Below are positions 57,079 through 64,000 of a stretch of DNA of 64,000 nucleotides, in pieces. The translations under genes were made by a program, and so were the position numbers. The number at the start of each line of letters is the position of its first letter. Within the stretch, counting starts at the first letter, position 1. The notes below the pieces were generated by a model that did no database searches, was not told the DNA's origin, and saw only the letters and a list, made by a program, of their open reading frames with translations. Source of the DNA: Dyadobacter sp. Leaf189 (GTDB lineage: Bacteria; Bacteroidota; Bacteroidia; Cytophagales; Spirosomataceae); the NCBI RefSeq assembly GCF_001424405.1, contig NZ_LMPS01000001.1, positions 367,974 through 431,973 on the forward strand. Reading direction: 5' to 3'.

Positions 57079-57489
57079 TTATTTGCCAAACAGCTGATCC
57101 AGGCTGAACCTGCCTTTCTTTGATAATGCTTCGAGTCGCTGCTGTTGCTCCGGTGTGAGTACTTCAATCATCTCATTTCGTTTTTCCTGCGCCAGCATTT
57201 TCTTGTCTCGGCGTTTTGTGTCATCGCGTCTCGACAGCTTTCTTTCCATTCGGGCGTATCTGCGGTCAATTTTCTTCAACTGCTTTTGTTGCCTCTTACT
57301 TAGTTCAAGCTCGCTTGCAAAGCGGTCCAGGTTCTTTTCGAGCCGCTTGTTGTTGAGCTTGCTATTTGTTACTTCGTCGCCGGTACGTATGCTTTCTTTT
57401 TTACCAAAAACTTGTGCGTGTAAAGGAGTAACGTAGCCCGCCGACCAAACTGACAATGCAATAAGACAAAGCAAAAAGACTTTTTTCAT
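57079..57489 (-). CDS. Small exported Spy/CpxP-like protein
   Basis: 136 residues from ATG 57489, with a signal peptide (MKKVFLLCLIALSVWSAGYV to LHAQ). The mature part is strongly basic and helical (NLDRFASELELSKRQQKQLK, RRYARMERKLSRR) and carries LTPEQQQRLEAL, the LTxxQ motif of the Spy/CpxP periplasmic chaperone group. Role in envelope stress is possible but unproven. Convergent with nuoM, 23 bases between stops. Confidence 0.75.
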   Translation of the reverse strand: MKKVFLLCLIALSVWSAGYVTPLHAQVFGKKESIRTGDEVTNSKLNNKRLEKNLDRFASELELSKRQQKQLKKIDRRYARMERKLSRRDDTKRRDKKMLAQEKRNEMIEVLTPEQQQRLEALSKKGRFSLDQLFGK

Positions 57490-57755
57490 GAGCAAATAAC
57501 GGATTAGAATGTTGCAGCTAATAACGACAGCATGCATTCGGGAAATATAAAAATTCGATTTTTGATGTGTTAAGGCGCAGGTATCGTTCAGCTCGCAGGC
57601 TGGTTATGGCAGGAATTTCCCAATCCGATCGAAATAAATATGTTTTGTAACAGAGTATAGGTGGTATTATTTAACATCTTTACAGTAAACATTATTAGTT
57701 TTATTTCAAAGTTCACCTCTTTGACCAAATTTTATTTCCTTCTTCTTTAATTAAA

Positions 57756-58871
57756 ATGAAAGAGAGTACTCCTCCGCAAAGACTTTTGTCCCTGGACACA
57801 TTGCGCGGTTTTGACATGTTCTGGATATCAGGCGGCGAAGAGATTTTTCATGTACTGGCGAAAGTAACAGGCTGGTCATGGGCTGTTTTCCTGGCGCATC
57901 AGTTTACACACCCCGATTGGAACGGGTTCCGCGCGTACGATCTGATCTTCCCGACCTTCCTTTTTATGGCTGGAGTATCGACACCGTTTTCACTGGGCAG
58001 CAGGCTCGAAAAAGGGGTACCTGCAAAAGAGCTCCTGCGCAAAGTAGTGCAGCGGGGACTATTGCTGGTTTTACTCGGAATCATTTATAACAATGGCATT
58101 TTTCAGACCGAATGGGAAAATATGCGGTACCCGAGCGTGCTTGCGCGCATTGGTTTGGCCGGTATGTTCGCCCAGATCATTTATTTATATACAGATAAAA
58201 AAGCAAGGTGGATCTGGTTTGCAAGCTTGCTGATCGGCTACTATCTTTTCATGATGTTTTACCCGGTACCTGCCTGTGGTGCAGGATTGATGACAATGGA
58301 ATGCAACCCGGCCAGCTACTTCGACAGAATGCTGATCCCGGGCAGGCTGCACCTGACGATTCATGATCCGGAGGGACTTGTTTCGACTATTCCTGCCATT
58401 GCAACGGGTTTAATGGGTATTTTCGCGGGCGAGCTGCTAAGAACAAGTGAAGAAACGATGAGCAAGAACACCAAAGTTAGCTATCTTGTTTTCGCAGGAA
58501 TTATCAGTTTGCTTATTTGTGTGGTCTGGGATTACTTTTTCCCCATTAACAAGAATTTGTGGACAAGCTCGTTCGTGCTTTGCGCCGGCGGTTTCAGCGT
58601 GTTGCTGCTCGCATTGTTTTACTGGATTGTAGATGTACTGAACTATCGCCGCTGGACTTTGTTTTTTGTCGTAATCGGCATGAATTCGATTGTGATCTAC
58701 ATGGTAGGCAGGTTTATCTCATTCGGCTACACAGCAGAAGCGCTGTTCGGCGGTATCCTTAGCTACTTCTCCGAACCGGTTGAAGCAGTAGGAGAGATTA
58801 TCGCCTTCATTGCAGTTCAATGGGCATTTATGTATTTATTGTTCAGGAATAAGTTGTTTTTGAAAGTATAG
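57756..58871 (+). CDS. DUF5009/NagX-like membrane acyltransferase
   Basis: 371 residues with about ten membrane helices. LLSLDTLRGFDMFWISGGEE near the N-terminus is the start typical of the heparan-alpha-glucosaminide N-acetyltransferase-like DUF5009 family; HPDWNGFRAYDLIFPTFLFM followed by AGVSTPFSL is its second signature with the conserved His and Asp. Family members transfer acetyl groups to amino sugars across the membrane. A gldA-like ATPase gene lies 98 bases downstream with a purine-rich gap between; co-transcription is uncertain. Confidence 0.9.
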   Translation: MKESTPPQRLLSLDTLRGFDMFWISGGEEIFHVLAKVTGWSWAVFLAHQFTHPDWNGFRAYDLIFPTFLFMAGVSTPFSLGSRLEKGVPAKELLRKVVQRGLLLVLLGIIYNNGIFQTEWENMRYPSVLARIGLAGMFAQIIYLYTDKKARWIWFASLLIGYYLFMMFYPVPACGAGLMTMECNPASYFDRMLIPGRLHLTIHDPEGLVSTIPAIATGLMGIFAGELLRTSEETMSKNTKVSYLVFAGIISLLICVVWDYFFPINKNLWTSSFVLCAGGFSVLLLALFYWIVDVLNYRRWTLFFVVIGMNSIVIYMVGRFISFGYTAEALFGGILSYFSEPVEAVGEIIAFIAVQWAFMYLLFRNKLFLKV

Positions 58872-58910
58872 GGAAAGGGAGGAAGGATGAAAGGGAGGAA
58901 GGAGGAAAGG
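58870..58910 (+). repeat. Polypurine tract
   Basis: A 41-base run of A and G (AGGGAAAGGGAGGAAGGA and similar), broken only by one T at 58888, starting at the stop codon of the DUF5009 gene. May form unusual DNA structure; no gene. Confidence 0.6.
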
Positions 58911-58969
58911 TGTAGGAAATGGCTTTGTCACCCTGAGCAGACTATTCACTCATTCAAAATTGAAAAAAA

Positions 58970-59692
58970 ATGTCAATCCAGGTAACGAATCTCAGCAAAG
59001 TGTACGGGAGCCAGCGGGCTGTTGATGGGATTTCCTTCTCTTTGAAAAAGGGGGAGATCGTGGGTTTTCTTGGTCCTAACGGGGCAGGGAAGTCTACTAC
59101 TATGAAGATATTGACAGGATACCTGAAACCTTCCGACGGGATTGCGAAGGTTTCGGATTATGATGTGGTGAGCCAGCCCATGCCCGCGCGCCGATCAATC
59201 GGTTACCTGCCTGAGCATAACCCGCTGTACCTGGATATGTATGTGACCGAACTGCTGCTTTTTTCGGGGAAGCTTTACGGAATGCACGGAGCCGCATTGA
59301 ATGCGCGGGTGGAAGAAGTGGTAGCGATGTGCGGACTGGAAGCAGAAAAACGCAAGAAGATCGGGCAGCTATCCAAAGGTTACCGCCAGCGCGTGGGGCT
59401 TGCACAATCCTTTTTGCACGATCCCCAGGTACTTATCCTCGACGAACCTACCACGGGTCTTGACCCTAATCAGTTACAGGAGATCAGGGAGGTGATCAGA
59501 ACGGCGGGGCAGGACAAAACAGTACTTTTTTCAACCCATATCATGCAGGAAGTAGAGGCGCTTTGCGACCGCGTGATCATCATCAATAAGGGTAAGGTTG
59601 TCAATGACAGCTCGTTGGAAGCGTTGCGGCAAAGCGGGAGCTCGCTGGAAGAAACGTTCCGGAACCTTACACAAACCACTGGAAATCACTAG
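58970..59692 (+). CDS. gldA: ABC transporter ATP-binding protein, GldA-like
   Basis: 240 residues. Walker A is FLGPNGAGKSTTMKIL, the signature motif QLSKGYRQRVGLAQSF, Walker B VLILDEPTTGLDPNQ and the switch His in STHIMQEVEALCD. It resembles GldA of Bacteroidota gliding motility, with the typical YLPEHNPLYLDMYV after the Q-loop, but is shorter than the roughly 300-residue GldA of Flavobacterium and ends at LEETFRNLTQ. Its membrane partners GldF and GldG are not adjacent. The general ABC call is certain; the gldA name is likely. Confidence 0.85.
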   Translation: MSIQVTNLSKVYGSQRAVDGISFSLKKGEIVGFLGPNGAGKSTTMKILTGYLKPSDGIAKVSDYDVVSQPMPARRSIGYLPEHNPLYLDMYVTELLLFSGKLYGMHGAALNARVEEVVAMCGLEAEKRKKIGQLSKGYRQRVGLAQSFLHDPQVLILDEPTTGLDPNQLQEIREVIRTAGQDKTVLFSTHIMQEVEALCDRVIIINKGKVVNDSSLEALRQSGSSLEETFRNLTQTTGNH

Positions 59693-59866
59693 ATAGTTGC
59701 TTTAACGATAATCGGGAAAGCAATTATTAGAATTGCATTAAAACGCGATGTTTGTTGCATTTATTGAGATCTAAAATTGTTATTATTGTAACTATCGAAA
59801 AACTACAATGTCGTTTTTGAAGTCAGATAACCTAACATTCCCTCTTTAAAGTCAGTGATTTCAGGT

Positions 59867-62800
59867 ATGAAGAAATGGTTTTTAGACCGGTTTCGTGTTG
59901 TAATAAGCATTGTCATTCTCGTTTTTCTAAGCACAATGGTTTCCGTTGCATGGAAATTCATGGGTGCCCGGAAAACCAATGCTGTCGCTGCTCCCGAAAA
60001 GCTTGAAAAAACTGCTGCCAAAGCGCCGAAAAGGAGAGCCGATCCTGTTTTGGTCCTGCCCGAAAACGAATGGGTAGACAGTACGCTGCGCTCGATGAGC
60101 ACCGAAGAAAAGATCGGACAGCTGCTGATGGTTGCTACATTCTCCAACCGCGACGAATCTCATTATAAATATATTGACAAGCTGATAGACGAGTACCACC
60201 TCGGCGGATTGATATTCTTCCAGGGCGGACCCGTTGCGCAGGCTTCTCTGACCAACAGGTACCAGTCACATTCAAAAATTCCATTGTTCATTGGTATTGA
60301 TGGAGAATGGGGCCTGGGAATGCGCCTGGACAGCACAATTTCTTTCCCTAAACAAATGGTACTCGGCTCGATCCAGAACGATGAGCTGATCTATTTAATG
60401 GGCCGCGACATTGCCAAGCAATGCCGCAGAATGGGTATCCATATCAATTTTGCGCCTGTATCCGACATTAACAACAATCCCGCCAACCCGGTGATCGGTA
60501 TCCGCTCTTTTGGCGAGGACAGGGAGAATGTAACCCGCAAGGCGATTGCCTACATGAAAGGTTTGCAGCACAACCAGGTCATCGCAACAGCCAAGCATTT
60601 CCCTGGCCACGGCGATACAGATGCAGATTCGCATTTTACATTGCCTGTACTCAACCACTCTGCCGAACAATTGCAGGAGACGGATATTTATCCTTACCGC
60701 GCCATGATCGCGGACAGTTTAATGGGTGTGCTGAGCGGACATTTGAATATTCCTGCGCTTGATAACAACTCAAACCAGGCGAGTTCACTTTCTGAAAAGG
60801 TGATTACAGGGTTGTTGAGAAAAGACCTGGGTTTCCGCGGGCTGGTTTTTACCGATGCAATGAACATGAAAGGTGTTCTGAAAAACGGCAAAGCAGCGGA
60901 CGTAAACCTGAAAGCACTTGTCGCAGGAAACGATATTCTTCTTTACCCTGAAAACATCGCGGAAACGATCACGAGGATCAAAGATGCGATTAACCAGAAA
61001 GTAATCAGCGAGAAGATCATCGACGATAAGGTTAAGCGCGTATTACAGGCCAAGTATTGGGCAGGATTAAGCAATTATACACCGGTTGACATTAATAATC
61101 TGTACGCCGATCTCAACAAGGAAAGCAGCAAAGAGCTTTACCGCGCATTGAGCGAAGCGGCTGTTACGGTTGTTAAAAACGATAATCATATTCTTCCGAT
61201 CGGATCTGTGCTGGATAACGGGATCGCGTCGGTAAGTATTGGAGAAGGCAGCAGCGTGGCATTTCAGAAAATGCTCTCAACTTACAAGCCGATGCGCTCT
61301 TATTCTTTCTACGATAGTCAGGCTTCGCAGGAGCAGATCAGTGAAATGCTGAATTACCTCAATCCTTATCATACGGTGGTGGTCGACATTCACGGCATTT
61401 CCTCCAATCCGGCAAAAAATTACGGCGTCACCAAAAGCATGACCGACTTTGTTAGTCAGCTGAAACAGCAAAACAAGAAGGTAATCCTCTGCATTTTTGG
61501 TACACCTTACAGTATAGACTTCTTCCCGGAAACGGATGCATTGGTTTGTGCCAATCAGGATGGAAAAGACCAGCAGGAGATCGTTCCGCAGATCATTTTC
61601 GGTGCATTGAGCTCAAAAGGCACGCTGCCAGTTTCAGTACTTGCCTACAAAGCGGGTACGGGTGTTTTTACCACGGCCATTAACCGCATTGCATTTGGTA
61701 CGCCGGAGAGTGTGGGAATGGACGCGGCTTCTTTAAAAAGAATCGATGAAATCGCTACTGCTGCATTGAATGACCACATTTTTCCCGGCTGCGAAGTGCT
61801 GGTGGCGAGAAAAGGCAAGATCGTTTATGACAAACAGTTTGGCGGGCTGAATTACCGGGCCGGCGAGAGAGTGACGTCCGAGACCATTTATGATCTGGCT
61901 TCATTGACTAAGGTGTCGGCCACATTGCAGGCTATTATGCTGCTTTATGACCGCAAGCAGATCAATCTGGATGAAAAAGCTTCGGCTTACCTGCCTGAAC
62001 TGGTGGGTACCAACAAGCAAAATTTCACGATCAGGGAGCTGTTGCTGCACCGCTCTGGTCTCGTATCCTTTTATCCGCCGCTTTGGGACCGTACCAAAAC
62101 CAATGGGGGAGGCTTGCTGCCGGAGTATTATAGTTCCAAAGCAGATACCGCCTATTATCTGCAGGTAGCGCCTAAATTGTTTGCAAAACCTGCATTACGC
62201 GATTCGGTTTGGAAATGGGTGATCGAATCTCCGATGAACAACCGCCGCGAGCGCTCGGGCAGCTACGGTTATCTGTATAGCGACCTGGGTTTTCTGACAC
62301 TTCAGAAAATCGTGGAGCGCGTTACCGGCCAGCCGCTGGATATATTCGTGGCGGCCAATATTTACGAGCCGCTGGGACTGGGTTACCTTGGCTTCAATCC
62401 ACTTCGTCGCTTCTCGGAAAAGCAGATTGCGCCGACAGAACAGGATTATCGGTTCCGCGGGCAGTTATTGCAAGGGACAGTTCACGATCAAATGGCGGCG
62501 ATCATGGGCGGGGTGGCTGGGCACGCTGGCTTGTTTGGTACCGCGCGTGACCTGGCGGTTTTGTTTCAAATGAACCTCTGGAAAGGCAGCTACGCAGGCA
62601 AGCGGTATTTCGAACAGGCAACAGTCCCGCTTTTTTCAAGGGTTTATGATGAATCCTATCACCGCGGATTGGGCTGGGATAAAGCCCCGCTTGATGGGAA
62701 CAGTTCCTATGTTTCGCCCCTCGCATCTGTCAATTCATTTGGCCACACCGGCTTTACGGGAACAATGGTTTGGGTGGATCCGGAAGAGGATCTGCTGTTC

Positions 62801-62926
62801 GTTTTTTTGTCAAACAGAGTCAATCCTGATCCTGAAAATACGGGAATAACGACGCATCGGACCCGCCGGAAAATCCAGGATGTGGTATACCGTTCGTTGC
62901 TGGAAAGGAAAAGTCAGCTTCCTTAA
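59867..62926 (+). CDS. GH3 (NagZ-type) glycosidase fused to serine beta-lactamase-like domain
   Basis: 1019 residues from ATG 59867. An N-terminal membrane anchor (VVISIVILVFLSTMVSVAW), then a GH3 domain (about 65-410) with the NagZ motif KHFPGHGDTDADSH at 243-256 (Asp254/His256 dyad) and the nucleophile D330 in GLVFTDAMNM. A GH3 C-terminal-like domain (about 430-610) is followed by a serine hydrolase domain (about 625-1019) with S679-L-T-K682, YSD near 803 and a GHTGFTG motif near the end. It likely releases N-acetylglucosamine from wall fragments and cuts a peptide or ester in the same periplasmic protein. Complete; monocistronic. Confidence 0.9.
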   Translation: MKKWFLDRFRVVISIVILVFLSTMVSVAWKFMGARKTNAVAAPEKLEKTAAKAPKRRADPVLVLPENEWVDSTLRSMSTEEKIGQLLMVATFSNRDESHYKYIDKLIDEYHLGGLIFFQGGPVAQASLTNRYQSHSKIPLFIGIDGEWGLGMRLDSTISFPKQMVLGSIQNDELIYLMGRDIAKQCRRMGIHINFAPVSDINNNPANPVIGIRSFGEDRENVTRKAIAYMKGLQHNQVIATAKHFPGHGDTDADSHFTLPVLNHSAEQLQETDIYPYRAMIADSLMGVLSGHLNIPALDNNSNQASSLSEKVITGLLRKDLGFRGLVFTDAMNMKGVLKNGKAADVNLKALVAGNDILLYPENIAETITRIKDAINQKVISEKIIDDKVKRVLQAKYWAGLSNYTPVDINNLYADLNKESSKELYRALSEAAVTVVKNDNHILPIGSVLDNGIASVSIGEGSSVAFQKMLSTYKPMRSYSFYDSQASQEQISEMLNYLNPYHTVVVDIHGISSNPAKNYGVTKSMTDFVSQLKQQNKKVILCIFGTPYSIDFFPETDALVCANQDGKDQQEIVPQIIFGALSSKGTLPVSVLAYKAGTGVFTTAINRIAFGTPESVGMDAASLKRIDEIATAALNDHIFPGCEVLVARKGKIVYDKQFGGLNYRAGERVTSETIYDLASLTKVSATLQAIMLLYDRKQINLDEKASAYLPELVGTNKQNFTIRELLLHRSGLVSFYPPLWDRTKTNGGGLLPEYYSSKADTAYYLQVAPKLFAKPALRDSVWKWVIESPMNNRRERSGSYGYLYSDLGFLTLQKIVERVTGQPLDIFVAANIYEPLGLGYLGFNPLRRFSEKQIAPTEQDYRFRGQLLQGTVHDQMAAIMGGVAGHAGLFGTARDLAVLFQMNLWKGSYAGKRYFEQATVPLFSRVYDESYHRGLGWDKAPLDGNSSYVSPLASVNSFGHTGFTGTMVWVDPEEDLLFVFLSNRVNPDPENTGITTHRTRRKIQDVVYRSLLERKSQLP

Positions 62927-63005
62927 AGTGGTGGAAGTGTATTTGAAAAATATCTCTAACTTTACCAATTAAAAAAGGTTAGCGGAAAGATATTCAGATT
63001 GATAC

Positions 63006-64000
63006 ATGAAAAAACCATTTACCCTTCAAAGTGCCCTATTCACGTTTTTAGCCACATTTTTCTACGCGGCAACAGCTTTTGGACAAACCACAATCACAAC
63101 AGGAGTACTAAGCCCGACCACTGTTTGCGCAGGTGGGGAAGTCTCCGTTCCATTCACAATTACAGGTACTGCATTACCCCTCACAAGCTACGTTGCGCAG
63201 CTTTCTGACGAAACAGGTGCGTTCGGTGCGAGTCCTGAAACGATTGGTTCTGCAACAGCCAGTCCGATCACTGCAACGATAAAGGCTGACGCAAAGCCGG
63301 GTGCAGCTTACAAGATCAGGGTAGTCTCCATTCTGGCGCTTGTTCCGGTTACCGAGGGTACCGAAAGTGCTGCATTGAAAATCAATGCAATTCCTGCTGC
63401 ACCTGCTGTAACATCTCCGGTGGCATTAACGCAGGGTAAAAAAGCGACTGCATTGGAAGCAACTGGTACGGGCCTGCTGTGGTATGCAGCAGCTACCGGA
63501 GGCACCGGCGCAGCTATGGCCCCGGTGCCTAATACGGATGCGGCAGGAGCACAAAGCTTTTTCGTAAGCCAGACAGCCGGCGGCTGTGAAAGTCCGCGTG
63601 CTGAAATTGTTGTGAATGTAACAGCCTGTACACCGCCTGCAAAGCCGAATGTTGCCAATGTAAGTTATACAGTTGGCGACAAAGCAGACGCACTTACTGC
63701 AACACCCGCATCCGGATTACTTTGGTATACAAACGCAACCGGCGGAACAGGAGAGGCCACTGCGCCAACTCCCACTACTACTGCTGCCGGAACACAGAAG
63801 TTTTATGTTTCCCGCACAGTTGACGGATGCGAAAGTGACAGAGCTGAAATCGTTGTAACTGTTTCAGCTTGTACACCGCCTGCGGCTCCCGGGGTTTCTA
63901 ATAAGACTTACGAAGTGGGTGACAATGCTCCGGTACTTACGGCGGTTGGTACAAATTTGAAATGGTACTCGGCTGCTACGGGTGGAACTGCATTACCATC
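63006..64000 (+). CDS. Secreted Ig-like repeat protein, start only
   Basis: Runs off the window after 331 codons without a stop. Signal peptide MKKPFTLQSALFTFLATFFY to AFGQ. After a first beta domain (about 25-130) come repeats of exactly 81 residues: units begin at 63396, 63639 and 63882, each with a LLWYAAATGGTG-type core, FYVSxTxxGCES, and ending ACTPP. One cysteine pair per unit (GCES and ACTPP) may form a disulfide. This is the layout of large cell-surface adhesins of Bacteroidota, often ending in a type IX sorting domain that would be outside this window. Confidence 0.85.
   Translation, partial: MKKPFTLQSALFTFLATFFYAATAFGQTTITTGVLSPTTVCAGGEVSVPFTITGTALPLTSYVAQLSDETGAFGASPETIGSATASPITATIKADAKPGAAYKIRVVSILALVPVTEGTESAALKINAIPAAPAVTSPVALTQGKKATALEATGTGLLWYAAATGGTGAAMAPVPNTDAAGAQSFFVSQTAGGCESPRAEIVVNVTACTPPAKPNVANVSYTVGDKADALTATPASGLLWYTNATGGTGEATAPTPTTTAAGTQKFYVSRTVDGCESDRAEIVVTVSACTPPAAPGVSNKTYEVGDNAPVLTAVGTNLKWYSAATGGTALP

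Overview
The window reads as chromosome of a Bacteroidota bacterium of the order Cytophagales; a Dyadobacter-like member of the Spirosomataceae is my best guess, but the genus is inference. Supporting signs are a SusC/SusD outer-membrane pair, C-terminal type IX secretion sorting domains, a GldA-like ABC ATPase, a DUF5777 barrel protein, the long Bacteroidota form of PurM, and promoters of the Bacteroidota type (TTTG, about 20 bases, TAnnTTTG). I see no rRNA, tRNA, prophage or CRISPR array.

Layout. 1-3.7 kb: the end of an ECF-type sigma factor, an overlapping gene for a membrane-anchored beta-barrel protein that may be its anti-sigma partner, then a compact Rieske / DUF5777 / YceI envelope cluster. 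3.7-13.3 kb: a large secreted GH2 beta-galactosidase, coaX, a gamma-glutamylcyclotransferase-like gene, a conserved protein of unknown function, an Nramp-like transporter, a Tat-exported oxidoreductase and a small DUF5618-like protein. 13.4-19.0 kb: the lipid-synthesis/translation cluster yceD-rpmF-plsX-fabH-efp-accB-accC on the minus strand, with REP-like palindromes inserted between yceD and rpmF. 19.1-25.6 kb: an acyltransferase, a barrel protein, an M61 peptidase, an SDR epimerase, a phospholipid acyltransferase and an M48 lipoprotein protease. 25.6-32.5 kb: a repeat-rich gap, then marR and a TolC / adaptor / RND efflux operon; a palindromic operator lies inside the marR promoter and a near copy precedes the efflux genes.

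32.6-42.9 kb: two paralogous lipoproteins (the second frameshifted), a DsbD-type reductase, argB and the SusC/SusD pair. 43-50.4 kb: argH followed by a cytochrome-FG-GAP protein, a small IS200/REP-type transposase with flanking palindromes, an NlpC/P60 hydrolase, purM and a secreted sugar dehydrogenase. 50.9-64 kb: a secreted T9SS-type protein, a serine hydrolase, an isolated nuoL-nuoM pair without nuoN, a Spy-like small protein, a DUF5009 membrane protein, gldA-like ATPase, a NagZ-beta-lactamase-type fusion, and the start of an adhesin-like protein with 81-residue repeats that runs off the end.

Most genes are housekeeping or typical envelope genes. The observations I would follow first are the MarR operator/promoter arrangement, a perfect consensus promoter directly abutting the accB start codon (possible leaderless mRNA), the transposase with its dispersed 20-base palindrome, the Rieske/DUF5777/YceI cluster next to a two-membrane sigma/anti-sigma pair, and the isolated complex I antiporter subunits.
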